In this document: positions 8,597 through 17,682 of the stretch, in pieces
Layout of the letters: each line of letters starts with the position of its first letter
How positions within the stretch are numbered: the stretch's first letter is position 1
DNA from: Nitrosomonas sp. JL21
GTDB lineage: Bacteria; Pseudomonadota; Gammaproteobacteria; Burkholderiales; Nitrosomonadaceae
Assembly (NCBI RefSeq): GCF_009833095.1
Contig: NZ_QRCB01000001.1
Coordinates: 1 to 64,000 of the forward strand
Direction of reading: 5' to 3'
DNA length: 64,000 bases
The notes under the pieces: model-generated
The model's database searches: none
What the model saw: only the letters and a program-made list of their open reading frames with translations
What the model was told of the DNA's origin: nothing
Made by a program: the position numbers and the translations under genes

Positions 8597-9307
8597 ATGG
8601 GTCATTTCTTACCGTCTGAACTCCTAGATCATATTTGTAAGCCTTACCAACGCGCAGGCAAGTTTGCCTGGCATTTCGCCCGAGGTAAGCTGGATCGGGA
8701 TCCAGTATTTGCGCACATTCTGCAAGCACGCTACATATCTCATCATGCCCGGGTACTGGACATTGGGTGTGGGCAAGGCTTGCTGGCTGCTTTACTGTGC
8801 GGAGTGGATAATTACGCGTGTGCGTATCCCGAACACAAGGCAGAGTTCAAGGCGGTTTCGATCACTGGAATTGAACTCATGCACAACGACGTGATGCGAG
8901 CGCAGCAAGCGCTGCAGGATTTTGGTCCACGTATCCGGATCGTACAAGGCGATATGCGCCAGACCGATTTCGGGGTTGCGGATGTCGTTGTCATTCTCGA
9001 TGTGTTGCATTATGTCCCTTATAACGAACAGAACGACATACTCAAGCGAGTTTATGCATGCTTATCCTCCGGTGGGTCACTTCTGCTTCGAGTGGGAGAT
9101 GCTGCCGCAGGCCTGCCTTTCTTGTTCAGCACGTGGGTGGATGCGGTGGTATTTGCATTACGAGGGCATACGTCGGTTCGTGTTTATTGCCGATCTTTAG
9201 CGGAATGGAAGGATCAGCTTGAAAACATCGGTTTCAAGGTCACGGATATTCCCATGCACCAGGGAACGCCGTTTGCCAATATTCTGCTGCATTGTCGACG
9301 CCCCTGA
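8597..9307 (+). CDS. Class I SAM-dependent methyltransferase
   Basis: A 236-residue Rossmann-fold methyltransferase. SAM motif I is 'VLDIGCGQGLLAALL', followed by acidic residues of motif II ('SITGIELM') and motif III ('DVVVILDVLHYV'). A Shine-Dalgarno-like AGGA precedes the ATG. It lies between the deacetylase and ketosynthase genes. Aryl polyenes often carry O- or C-methyl groups on the aryl head, so head-group methylation is a reasonable guess; acting on the lipid carrier is another. The methyl acceptor is not predictable from the sequence. Confidence 0.82.
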   Translation: MGHFLPSELLDHICKPYQRAGKFAWHFARGKLDRDPVFAHILQARYISHHARVLDIGCGQGLLAALLCGVDNYACAYPEHKAEFKAVSITGIELMHNDVMRAQQALQDFGPRIRIVQGDMRQTDFGVADVVVILDVLHYVPYNEQNDILKRVYACLSSGGSLLLRVGDAAAGLPFLFSTWVDAVVFALRGHTSVRVYCRSLAEWKDQLENIGFKVTDIPMHQGTPFANILLHCRRP

Positions 9308-9335
9308 TCACTAATGAGTTTTATCTGAATCGCCT

Positions 9336-10544
9336 ATGAGAAGCCCAGCATTTCTAGCGATGCCTGCATTTACCGCAACGTCCAGTCTGGGTAATGGTTT
9401 GGCGAGTTTGCGCTCCAGTCTTGTGGCGCAACATACTGGCTTGGTGCCCTGTCAGTTCGAATCGGTTGATTTGGAGACTTATATCGGAATCACGAACATT
9501 CCGGAGGATGACGTATTTTTACCTGCCGAGTTGCAGGCCCTTGATTGCCGCAACAATAGGCTGGCTTTTTTGGGCTTGCAGCAGGATGGTTTTATCGATG
9601 CCGTGGGAAAAGCTAAATGCCATTTCGATAACACCCGGATCGGCGTGTTTCTCGGCACCAGTACTTCCGGGATGTTGCAGACAGAAAAGGGTTATCGCGA
9701 GCTCGATCCACAAACCGGGGCATTACCCTCGTGGGTGAATTATCGTTTCGCCCAGAACACAGGCTCGGCTGCGCATTTCGTTCGCCTGGCGCTCGGCTTG
9801 GGTGGTCCCGCAGCAGTGGTGTCTACGGCCTGTTCTTCCAGTGCAAAGGTATTTGCCATGGCGCAGCGTATGCTGCTATTGGGCGCCATTGATGCCGCCA
9901 TTGTTGGCGGTGTCGATAGCTTGTGTCTGACGACACTATACGGCTTTCATTCCTTGCAACTGCTCTCTCGGAATCCATGTAAGCCGTTTGACACTGGCAG
10001 AGATGGTATTTCGATCGGTGAAGCAGCGGTTTTCGCACTATTAACACGCGATGATGCACATACGCCGTCTGGAAGTTTATTGATCAAGGGCGTGGGCGAA
10101 AGTAGCGATGCTTATCATATGTCCAGTCCTCATCCAGAAGGGCTGGGTGCTCGCCAGGCCATGCAATCGGCTTTGCAGCAGGCGCGACTTGGTACACCTG
10201 GAATCGATTATATCCACTTGCACGGCACCGCTACAAAAAATAACGATGCAATTGAAAGCATTGCAGTTTCGGCGATTTTTGGGGAACAATCGCCCGCGAG
10301 TTCAACCAAAGGCGCTACCGGGCATTGTTTGGGGGCGGCGGGAGCATTGAATGTGGTCATCGGAGCGTTGGCCCTGCAACAACAGACTGCATGGGGCAGC
10401 CCTGGTACCGAGAAGCTGGATGCCACTCTCTCTCCGATTCATTATCTGACGCAAAATGCGGCTCGGCCGATGCGTCATGTGCTCAGTAATTCATTTGGTT
10501 TTGGAGGATCGAATTGTAGTGTTGTTCTTGGACTGAAAGATTGA
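9336..10544 (+). CDS. Beta-ketoacyl-ACP synthase (ApeO-like KS)
   Basis: A 402-residue condensing enzyme of the KAS I/II fold with a complete Cys-His-His triad: Cys166 in 'VSTACSSSAK', His296 in 'HLHGTATKNND' and His330 in 'KGATGHCLGAAG'. The glycine-rich C-terminal 'SNSFGFGGSNCS' is also conserved. It would perform decarboxylative condensation of malonyl-ACP with the aryl-ACP or growing chain. Two nucleotides downstream begins a chain-length-factor-like gene, matching the KS-CLF pair ApeO-ApeC of aryl polyene type II synthases. Confidence 0.9.
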   Translation: MRSPAFLAMPAFTATSSLGNGLASLRSSLVAQHTGLVPCQFESVDLETYIGITNIPEDDVFLPAELQALDCRNNRLAFLGLQQDGFIDAVGKAKCHFDNTRIGVFLGTSTSGMLQTEKGYRELDPQTGALPSWVNYRFAQNTGSAAHFVRLALGLGGPAAVVSTACSSSAKVFAMAQRMLLLGAIDAAIVGGVDSLCLTTLYGFHSLQLLSRNPCKPFDTGRDGISIGEAAVFALLTRDDAHTPSGSLLIKGVGESSDAYHMSSPHPEGLGARQAMQSALQQARLGTPGIDYIHLHGTATKNNDAIESIAVSAIFGEQSPASSTKGATGHCLGAAGALNVVIGALALQQQTAWGSPGTEKLDATLSPIHYLTQNAARPMRHVLSNSFGFGGSNCSVVLGLKD

Positions 10545-10546
10545 GA

Positions 10547-11401
10547 ATGAGTGGGGGTGCTGATTTCTCGGAAGATCGACTACAGTGTCATGTGCAGAGT
10601 ATTGCTATCCTGGGTCCCGGTTTGCCCGATTGGAATGCGGCTCAGTCAATTTTGGACGGAGAGCGGCACTATGAGCGGGCAGACTTCGAAATTCCTGCGG
10701 TGACCTGGCTGCCTGCTACGGAACGTCGGCGAGTCGGAAAAATGGTGCGTCTCGCACTGACTGTCGGGAATGCTGCAGTACAGGCTGCAGCTATTGATGC
10801 CCGCCAACTGGCGACGGTATTCACTTCCTCATCGGGAGACGGAGACAATTGCGATGCGATTTTCACAACGCTTGCGCACACAGAAAAAAGCGAGCGGTTT
10901 ATTTCACCGACACGCTTTCATAATTCCGTCCATAATGCGCCGGCGGGTTACTGGAGCATTGCCAATCAATGCACGCTGCCATCGACCAGCTTGTGCGCGT
11001 ATGATGCAAGTTTTGCAGCCGGGCTCGTGGAAGCCTGCAGCCAGGCGTTGTGGACGGGTGAATCCATCTTATTGATATCCAGTGATGTCATGTACCCTTA
11101 TCCATTGAGTGACATCCGACCCATCGGCAGTAATTTTGCAGTGGCTATGGTGTTGAATCCGGTCGTCACTGACGCTGCTCTCGCAACATTGACGCTAGGA
11201 TATGCGGCTGAATCAGAGACTCGAATGGAAATGCCTGAATTGGATGAGTTGCGACTGTCCAATCCAAGCGCACGCTGTCTTCCGTTGCTGCAAGCGATTG
11301 CACAAAAGGCGCTTCATTCGGATCATACTGCTCCAAAAAAGGTTCATCTCGAATATGTTGAGCCCTTGTCCCTGGAGGTCATGGTCGTTGATCATGCATA
11401 A
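10547..11401 (+). CDS. Beta-ketoacyl synthase-like chain length factor (ApeC-like)
   Basis: A 284-residue protein resembling the short N-terminal-type ketoacyl synthase family (PF13723). '[15 protein letters not shown]' and '[16 protein letters not shown]' are characteristic, but the region expected to hold the nucleophile reads '[14 protein letters not shown]' and the two catalytic histidine motifs of a true KS are absent. It should form a heterodimer with the KS encoded just upstream and set chain length. A TTG at 10541 is also possible as start; I prefer ATG 10547. The 3' end overlaps the ketoreductase gene by 8 nt. Confidence 0.82.
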   Translation: MSGGADFSEDRLQCHVQSIAILGPGLPDWNAAQSILDGERHYERADFEIPAVTWLPATERRRVGKMVRLALTVGNAAVQAAAIDARQLATVFTSSSGDGDNCDAIFTTLAHTEKSERFISPTRFHNSVHNAPAGYWSIANQCTLPSTSLCAYDASFAAGLVEACSQALWTGESILLISSDVMYPYPLSDIRPIGSNFAVAMVLNPVVTDAALATLTLGYAAESETRMEMPELDELRLSNPSARCLPLLQAIAQKALHSDHTAPKKVHLEYVEPLSLEVMVVDHA

Positions 11402-12122
11402 TAAAGTACATGCGCTGGTCACTGGCGGCAGTGGCTCGATCGGAACCGCAATCAGTCGCGCGTTGGCGCAAGCCGGACATCATGTCCATATTCAAGCAAA
11501 CCGGAACTTCGAAAAGGCGCAAATTCTAGCAGACCAATTGCAACAGCAAGGGTTAGCTGCAAGTGCCCTGCAATTCGATGTCACTGATGCCGAGCAGGCG
11601 CGTCAGGTATTGGAAGAACTGACAGAGCAGATGCCCATACAGATACTGGTCAATAATGCCGGAATACATGAGGATGCTGTTTTTCCGGCCATGCAGCCGC
11701 AGCAATGGCAGCGTGTTATCGATGTATCGTTGAACGGTTTCTTTAATGTTACCCACCCTTTGATCATGCCGATGATACGTAGCCGTTTCGGCCGTATCGT
11801 CAGTGTTTCTTCAGTTGCAGCAATGATGGGGAATAAAGGGCAGGTGAATTATGCCGCAGCCAAAGCAGCACTGCATGGTGCCAGCAAATCCTTGTCTTTG
11901 GAACTCGCCAGCCGCAACATCACGGTAAATGTCGTGGCGCCAGGCATCATTGCTTCGCCCATGATCGAGAATGCGTTCGACGCGAGGACAATTGCAAGTC
12001 TTGTCCCGATGAAACGCGTTGGAGAGCCGGAGGAAGTTGCCAGTCTGGTTGCCTATCTGTGCAGCAGCGGTGCAAGTTACATCACAGGACAGGTGATTTC
12101 TGTGAACGGGGGAATGATTTGA
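11394..12122 (+). CDS. 3-ketoacyl-ACP reductase (FabG/ApeQ-like)
   Basis: A 242-residue classical short-chain dehydrogenase/reductase. The cofactor motif TGGSGSIG lies at residues 10-17, NNAG at 87-90, a catalytic serine at about 139-140 in 'SVSS', and the YxxxK pair is Tyr153/Lys157. The reading frame is open farther upstream to 11202, but those residues are out of character and overlap the chain-length-factor gene; ATG 11394 gives a normal FabG N-terminus. It would use NADPH to reduce the 3-keto group made by the KS. It is the last gene of the operon and faces the minus-strand operon 10 bp away. Confidence 0.92.
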   Translation: MHNKVHALVTGGSGSIGTAISRALAQAGHHVHIQANRNFEKAQILADQLQQQGLAASALQFDVTDAEQARQVLEELTEQMPIQILVNNAGIHEDAVFPAMQPQQWQRVIDVSLNGFFNVTHPLIMPMIRSRFGRIVSVSSVAAMMGNKGQVNYAAAKAALHGASKSLSLELASRNITVNVVAPGIIASPMIENAFDARTIASLVPMKRVGEPEEVASLVAYLCSSGASYITGQVISVNGGMI

Positions 12123-12132
12123 TTTCAGAGCT

Positions 12133-12891
12133 TCATTTAGCGGCTTGATATTCCGAGAAAATCTTTAATTCACGATGCCGCCGGACGCATGAGAAGCCGA
12201 CGCTCTCCAGTGCTTGAATGATGGTCTGGGGCGGAACGCAGGCTTCTATGCTATCCCAGTAATATTTCCACAGCCTGGACGTCTGTCCGGTCGTAGAAAT
12301 CGCTTTGGCGAGCAACGGAACGATGGTTCGCATGTAAGTCTTCAGTAGGCTGGAACCCAATCGTGTTTCTGGCCGGGTAATTTCAAGGATACAGAGTCTA
12401 CCCTCCGGTTTGAGCACTCGGTGAAATTCACGGAACACCTTTTCCAAATCAGTCACATGACGAAGCGCATAACCCATGCTTAAGAAATCAAAGCTATTGT
12501 CGGGAAAAGGGATGTGTTCTGCTTTGCCTCCAATCAACGCGATCTGTTTGAATAAGACGCTTGCCTGCAACATGCCCAAACTGGGGTCAAGACCAGTCAG
12601 TAGCGTTGATGAACCGATAATTTCAATGGCCTGGGTTGCCACCAACCCTGTGCCGCAACCGACATCCAATACCTGCATTCCCGATTGCAATCCGGCTCGC
12701 TTCAATGCCTGGCCGCGGTACCACTGACCGGTGCCGAATGCCAGGAGGTTTTCGATACGATCATAATCGACACCGGTGGCATCGAACATGTCACGCACAA
12801 AACTGGTGCGCTCCGTTTCAGTCGAGTAATAGCCTGCAATGGGCTTATGGGGAGCTTTTACGGAACTGCTGGATTGCTCTGAATCTGGCAT
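12133..12891 (-). CDS. UbiE/COQ5-like SAM-dependent methyltransferase
   Basis: A 252-residue methyltransferase with motif I 'VLDVGCGTGLVA' and UbiE-like blocks 'SMGYALRHVTDLEKVFREF' and 'VLKPEGRLCILEITRP'. UbiE proteins methylate quinone rings; family members in pigment and lipid clusters methylate aromatic or polyene acceptors. It is the final gene of the minus-strand operon, 7 bp after the GT2 gene. Because the operon also makes hydroxybenzoate (gene at 14383), an aromatic acceptor is plausible. It is probably not the housekeeping ubiquinone enzyme, given its setting. Confidence 0.82.
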   Translation of the reverse strand: MPDSEQSSSSVKAPHKPIAGYYSTETERTSFVRDMFDATGVDYDRIENLLAFGTGQWYRGQALKRAGLQSGMQVLDVGCGTGLVATQAIEIIGSSTLLTGLDPSLGMLQASVLFKQIALIGGKAEHIPFPDNSFDFLSMGYALRHVTDLEKVFREFHRVLKPEGRLCILEITRPETRLGSSLLKTYMRTIVPLLAKAISTTGQTSRLWKYYWDSIEACVPPQTIIQALESVGFSCVRRHRELKIFSEYQAAK

Positions 12892-12898
12892 GATGAGG

Positions 12899-13669
12899 TC
12901 AGAAGTTGAATTTGCGCCACACTAGCAGCGGCAGGCGTACCATTAAACCGGCAATCAGACGGATGTGCATCCACGTTAACAATGCGTTGTCGCGCCAGTA
13001 GTTGAAATGCGATACGCCGCCTTCGTTCGCGTTTAGATATTTTACCGGCGCATCGACATTGATTGGACGGATGTTTTTCCAGCATAAACGCACCGCTGCT
13101 TCGATGTCAAAATCAAAACGACGCATAAAACGATGTTTCTGCATGATGTGTAGAAGCGGAGCAATGGGATAAACGCGAAAGCCGTAAAGACAATCGCCGA
13201 TGCCCATCCAAAGGGTGTCAAGATTCGCCAGGAAATTTGAGATTTTGCGTCCCTGCACGCGTAGCTGAGGCGCGCTGTCATCAAAAACGGGTCTGCCGAG
13301 TATCATGCTGTCGGGATGGTCCTTGGAGCTGTTCATGAAGTGGGGAATGAGGTAGGCGGGATGCTGACCATCGGCATCCATCGTCAACGCATGGGTAAAT
13401 CCTGATTCCACTGCCTGACGCAAACCTTCCATGACGGCCGCGCCTTTACCTTGATTAGACGACAATACGATCACCCTCAGGTTGGAAACATTTTCGCTCA
13501 TCTTTTGAAGGATTGCGGTACTCCCGTCGGTACTGCCGTCGCAGACCACCCACACCGGTTGCCATTGTGCTAAGGCATCCTGCACCGTATTGACAATCAG
13601 GTTACCCGGATTATAACTGGGTATAAGCAGCACGTGGCTGGTGGAAGGAGTCATCGAGGGTGCGGTCAT
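12899..13669 (-). CDS. Family 2 glycosyltransferase
   Basis: A 256-residue GT2 enzyme with an A-type fold: 'LLIPSYNPG' at the N-terminus, 'VCDGSTDGSTAIL' for nucleotide-sugar binding, and 'ALTMDADGQHP' carrying the DxD-like metal site. The C-terminus is basic and amphipathic. The 5' end overlaps the acyltransferase gene by up to 59 nt; a second in-frame ATG (residue 6) would shorten this to 44 nt. Related proteins occur in xanthomonadin and flexirubin clusters, where a sugar is thought to bridge pigment and lipid. Sugar and acceptor are unknown. Confidence 0.85.
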   Translation of the reverse strand: MTAPSMTPSTSHVLLIPSYNPGNLIVNTVQDALAQWQPVWVVCDGSTDGSTAILQKMSENVSNLRVIVLSSNQGKGAAVMEGLRQAVESGFTHALTMDADGQHPAYLIPHFMNSSKDHPDSMILGRPVFDDSAPQLRVQGRKISNFLANLDTLWMGIGDCLYGFRVYPIAPLLHIMQKHRFMRRFDFDIEAAVRLCWKNIRPINVDAPVKYLNANEGGVSHFNYWRDNALLTWMHIRLIAGLMVRLPLLVWRKFNF

Positions 13670-14381
13670 AATAATTTTGCAAAAGATTGATCATTTCTGC
13701 GGTTTTGCCTGCGGGTTCGAAACGTTGACCCATAACCGCTCTGAAAGAGATGGGAAAGGAGGGAATTTTCCAGATGGGCCAATGTTTGGACAGGTAAGGT
13801 GAATCGGTAAGCAGCAAAACTGTTTGAATAGGGGCTTGCGCTTTGGTGCTGATAAGCCCTACGCCCGACTTCAGGCGATTGATGGGATGCCGCACCGTTC
13901 GAGTACCCTCCGGAAAAATCAACAAATTACTGTCACTGTGGAGCTCCTTGACCGATCGGCGAACCATGTTTTTGATGGAGTCGTTCCGTACATAGCCGGC
14001 CAGTCTGGCGCCCGAATGTAAAAAAGTACTGCCCCAGAGGCTGGCTTTCATCAAACAACTGGTGTTTTGAATGCGCGATAGAATCAATAGCGCATCCAGC
14101 ATGCTCGGGTGATTGGGCGCGATGATAATTCCTTTCTCGGCATTGAGCGTATCGAGCGCTTGCAAATCTAAGCGCATCAAGCCCAGATGACAGCACCCGT
14201 TCAAGAAGAGCCGAAAGACAAAGCTGTTCAGTTTTCTTCCAAAGGTTTTCCCGGTGTCGCGGGGAAGCGCGTAATAAAGAAAAAATACCACGAAATTTCC
14301 GATCAACAGCATGAGGGCAAGCCATAGCAGCACCAGATAAAACGCTATGATATGAAAAAAACGTAAAACAAATTTAGTCAT
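13611..14381 (-). CDS. PlsC-type 1-acylglycerol-3-phosphate acyltransferase-like protein
   Basis: A 256-residue membrane-anchored acyltransferase. After a hydrophobic N-terminus (residues 5-40) it shows the catalytic NHxxxxD box as 'NHPSMLD' and the glycerol-phosphate/acceptor box 'FPEGTRT'. It begins 1 bp after the chorismatase gene and its 3' end overlaps the GT2 gene, so the three are translated together. With the LpxL-like enzyme at 3814 it gives the cluster two distinct acyltransferases, as seen in xanthomonadin loci. It likely attaches the polyene acid to a lipid or glycolipid. Confidence 0.87.
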   Translation of the reverse strand: MTKFVLRFFHIIAFYLVLLWLALMLLIGNFVVFFLYYALPRDTGKTFGRKLNSFVFRLFLNGCCHLGLMRLDLQALDTLNAEKGIIIAPNHPSMLDALLILSRIQNTSCLMKASLWGSTFLHSGARLAGYVRNDSIKNMVRRSVKELHSDSNLLIFPEGTRTVRHPINRLKSGVGLISTKAQAPIQTVLLLTDSPYLSKHWPIWKIPSFPISFRAVMGQRFEPAGKTAEMINLLQNYYDRTLDDSFHQPRAAYTQL

Positions 14382-14382
14382 T

Positions 14383-15414
14383 TTAAGCGGTTATATTGCC
14401 AGAATGCGGAATGAAGCAATTCGCACTTGCTTCCATCTCCAATAATAACTCTGTTCTGCAAATATCGGCTTCTACATAGACAGCTTGGCTGATACCCGCT
14501 TGCTCTAAAACGCTTCGTACGATTGTTAGATGTTCCGGTAAGCGGATATACACGCGCCAGGAAAGCTCATTCAAACTCAAGGAATATGGGGTGCCGGTAG
14601 AGTCCATTGGGATTTTTTTCATGATCCTATTGGCTTGAGTCAGTATAGTATTCAAATTTTGCAATGTTTCACAGGCTTGTGCTTGAATATTATGTGCATG
14701 ACGCGACTCATGTCCAACGATGCTGGCAGTGCCGCTGATGAAAAGTGCAGCACCGGCTTGTTGAGGAAGAAGTGTGGCGCGCGAAAAAAGCGGAGGGACA
14801 ATACCGTATTGTTCAGGATAAAAACTGGAGCTCATTTGCCGCGGATTCTCGATGAAATAGGGCTTGTGAACAGATGCCAAGAAAACGATCCGCAGAGTGC
14901 CGTCAAAAGATCCCAGAGCACAAGCTGCGGGATATCCATCCTGGACTAGCTGGGGATAAGCGTCAAAGGCCATTTTTCTGCCGATATTAAATAAACGATA
15001 GCGCTCAGTGGTACCTTCAACTTCATTGATATGAGGCACATAATTCCAGATGCGTAAAAGATTTGGTATTCGCAGTGCCTGGCATAATTCCAGTATGGCG
15101 AGGTAGGCATGCCGACTTGCTTCTTCCAAATGTTTCAGGCCTGAATATTGTTCAGTTTCGAGATATCCGAAAACAAATTGCCGAGTCTGGCTATACCGGA
15201 TCGTTCCATAAGGAAAGGAATATTGCTGTGTTACAGGAAGCGTATCGATCAGGAACACTTCATCCAATCCCGTTCTTTTTTCCAGCAATGATAGAGGCAA
15301 AGGCAATACGGTGCCTCCCTCAGTGGCTGGTTCATGGGTATGGCGAATGCCTCCCAGCACGTGCTGACCGGACTTCAGTTGCTGTGCTGATGGCGAGATC
15401 GTCAACGTCTCCAT
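14383..15414 (-). CDS. Chorismatase, XanB2/FkbO/Hyg5 family
   Basis: A 343-residue protein of the FkbO/Hyg5/XanB2 family. Diagnostic blocks are 'LLRIWNYVPHINEVEG', 'ERYRLFNIGRKMAF' and the C-terminal 'ELLLEMEASANC' segment near the active-site acidic residue. The family hydrolyses chorismate; XanB2 of Xanthomonas releases 3-hydroxybenzoate and 4-hydroxybenzoate, the former feeding xanthomonadin and the latter ubiquinone. This gene supplies the aryl starter for the ligase at 2221 and is the strongest single clue that the region makes an aryl polyene. Which product isomer dominates cannot be told from sequence alone. A 124-bp gap separates it from the upstream halogenase-like gene. Confidence 0.85.
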   Translation of the reverse strand: METLTISPSAQQLKSGQHVLGGIRHTHEPATEGGTVLPLPLSLLEKRTGLDEVFLIDTLPVTQQYSFPYGTIRYSQTRQFVFGYLETEQYSGLKHLEEASRHAYLAILELCQALRIPNLLRIWNYVPHINEVEGTTERYRLFNIGRKMAFDAYPQLVQDGYPAACALGSFDGTLRIVFLASVHKPYFIENPRQMSSSFYPEQYGIVPPLFSRATLLPQQAGAALFISGTASIVGHESRHAHNIQAQACETLQNLNTILTQANRIMKKIPMDSTGTPYSLSLNELSWRVYIRLPEHLTIVRSVLEQAGISQAVYVEADICRTELLLEMEASANCFIPHSGNITA

Positions 15415-15538
15415 GGCGCACGATACTTTTTTACAGATTCGGGAAATTGGATTGTTTTAATGTCTATGAACTGAGAAGAGAGTTTTATGATGCGTCACGT
15501 CGTGAAACTAATTTCAAATCATCGATTGCCCGGGTATC

Positions 15539-16897
15539 TTACTGCACGGTGTTTTCCACGTCACGAATATTATGGGCACGCCGCTTCATTGCTATCCATG
15601 TGCGTTTGAAATTCATTGCAGATGACAAATAATAGATGAATTTGAAAGCATACAAAGACGGCCAGATTTTCGGGTTATCGAAAATATCGCCTGCCAGGAC
15701 ACTGAGGATACTGGCTTTAGTTTTCAGAATATTTCGCGGATGCATAAACAATTCTCGTATCATCGGATTGGTTACGCGATGTATAAACCAGGAAAATTCT
15801 TTCGGGCCATGCGTAATAATATGCTGAAACTCTTTCAGTTTACCAGCAGCTTCCGCGGATTGGTTCAAAACGGCCTCAGCGACTTCCGCGCCTTTGAAAG
15901 CGCTGTTCATTGCCAGCATAACACCGGACGAAAAAACCGGATCGACGAAGGCATAGGCATCTCCGATCATGATGAAGCGCTTGCCGTGGGATACCGTACT
16001 TGAGTACGAGTAATTGCCAGTCGCATAGGTTTCGGATACCAGTGTCGCATGCTTCATGCGTTCAGCCAATTGCGGACTTAAGCGGATGGTATCCCACAAA
16101 AAATCATCCAGAGGTTTTTTTCGGGAATTGAGGTAATACGGCCAGCAGACCGCACCCACACTGGTCGTTCCATCAGCCAGGGGAATGAACCAGAACCAGC
16201 CATGCTCAAACCAGAAAATGGAGATATATCCCTCTTTATCCCCGGGCAATCGGGTAGCCTGATGGAAATGCCCGAAAATTGCGGAACTACGATGTTTCTT
16301 GTTTTTTTGTTTGGTGTTGTATTTGTTGGCCAGAAAAGTATCGCGCCCGGAAGCATCTACGATGAATCTGGCTTCAAAGGAAATTGCTTGACCGGTTTCC
16401 ATTTCTGCATGGATATGAACCGGGGCAGTGGCAGTAGTATTATCGTCAATTTGAATATCTCGAACACGACATTTTTCTAGCGTATGCACCCCTTTGTTTG
16501 CCGCATTACGAAATAATATTTCATCGAATTCTGATCGCCTGACCTGGTAAGCCCACGATAAATCCTTATTCCAACTCTCTGAAAACTCTATTAGAGAGAC
16601 ATCTTCATGATCAGGTGAGTTAAATTCGATGCCAAGTTTTAGTAGGCCGATTTTTTTTATTTCCTCGGCAACGCCCAATCGTTCCAACAGAGGCATATTA
16701 GCGGGCAGCAGCGATTCGCCGATATGAAATCTTGGGTGTTGCTCTTTTTCCAGCATAATGACTTGGAAGCCTTTCTCAGCCAATAACGTGGCGCAGGTTG
16801 AGCCGGCAGGGCCGCCACCGATGACGAGTACATCGCATTGCATGGGTGCGGCTCCAGCTCCAGGTGTCGGCGTCGTCACGGCGTCAGTGCTGTCCAT
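15539..16897 (-). CDS. FAD-dependent halogenase-like oxidoreductase
   Basis: A 452-residue flavoprotein of the tryptophan-halogenase/geranylgeranyl-reductase superfamily. It shows the FAD loop GGGPAGS (residues 27-33), 'IGESLLP' (59-65), a lysine at about 87 in 'LLKLGIEF' where halogenases hold their active-site Lys, and 'GWFWFIP' (233-239), equal to the halogenase WxWxIP signature. The second FAD block 'GDAYAFVDPVFSSGV' starts near 312. It would chlorinate or brominate an aryl ring or polyene; xanthomonadins are brominated. It heads the minus-strand operon. A hydroxylase-like role remains possible. A flavin reductase partner is not visible in the window. Confidence 0.82.
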   Translation of the reverse strand: MDSTDAVTTPTPGAGAAPMQCDVLVIGGGPAGSTCATLLAEKGFQVIMLEKEQHPRFHIGESLLPANMPLLERLGVAEEIKKIGLLKLGIEFNSPDHEDVSLIEFSESWNKDLSWAYQVRRSEFDEILFRNAANKGVHTLEKCRVRDIQIDDNTTATAPVHIHAEMETGQAISFEARFIVDASGRDTFLANKYNTKQKNKKHRSSAIFGHFHQATRLPGDKEGYISIFWFEHGWFWFIPLADGTTSVGAVCWPYYLNSRKKPLDDFLWDTIRLSPQLAERMKHATLVSETYATGNYSYSSTVSHGKRFIMIGDAYAFVDPVFSSGVMLAMNSAFKGAEVAEAVLNQSAEAAGKLKEFQHIITHGPKEFSWFIHRVTNPMIRELFMHPRNILKTKASILSVLAGDIFDNPKIWPSLYAFKFIYYLSSAMNFKRTWIAMKRRAHNIRDVENTVQ

Positions 16898-17275
16898 TTT
16901 TTGCTTAATCCTTATGTAATATCACAGAAGAGAAGTGGTTTTTATCCATTCGAAATATACTGAATGTTAAATATTTAATCAAACTGCCATTGAACGGCTC
17001 ATAGGCGATGAAAGAGCGGCTGTCGACTCTGAACAACGGGGCACGTACTGCAATGTTAAGCCAAATTTCATTCCACCTTTTTCATTACATTAACCTTAGA
17101 CGAAGAAGTGTTTTTTTCTATACGAACCTGGAAAAGGTGTTAAGCTGAACTTCGAATGAAGGCAAAAGAAATTGGAAATGGCAAATTTGTTAATAAACGG
17201 TTACGGATTTATAAAAGATGTGGCTACATAACATCTCCGACTAAGGTATCCATCTCAATCAAGAGGAGATGGATT

Positions 17276-17562
17276 ATGAGCAGGATTAAGACATTTGCGG
17301 TGCTTGCAATGGTATCAGCTGCGGTCGGTTGTTTTCATTGCCTGAATTAGCATTGGCGAACGGCAATTGTAAGAACATGAATGGTAATTTAAGTGTTGTT
17401 AATAACTTAGATGGCACGACGAGCGGAACAATTACTCAAGGGGGAAAACTCAACGGAACCACAAAAGCCATTTTCAACAGTGCTCCAATCCCTAGCGGTA
17501 GGGGTATATCGGTGGGCACAGTCACTCATAACTTAGATATTTCAATTTGTATAATCAAATAG
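17276..17562 (+). pseudogene. Small secreted protein interrupted by a -1 frameshift
   Basis: ATG 17276 follows an excellent ribosome site (AGGAGAT) and encodes a signal-peptide start, 'MSRIKTFAVLAMVSAAVG', then stops at a TAG after 24 codons. From 17329 the neighbouring frame continues 'FSLPELALANGNCKNMNG' to 17562. Adding one T to the short T run at 17332-17335 would join them into a protein of about 95 residues with a perfect ALA signal cleavage site. The mature part is Gly/Asn/Thr-rich with cysteines near both ends. This is either a real one-base deletion, a phase-variable tract or a sequencing error. No family is recognised. Confidence 0.55.
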
Positions 17563-17682
17563 TTATAAGCAATTATTGATCGGTGTGGATTTAACTCAGG
17601 TGGTGACCTGATCCTACAATTGATGTTGATTTAAATTTTTATCAAATAAAAAATATTCATTTTTCGTATGGAGTAATACATC

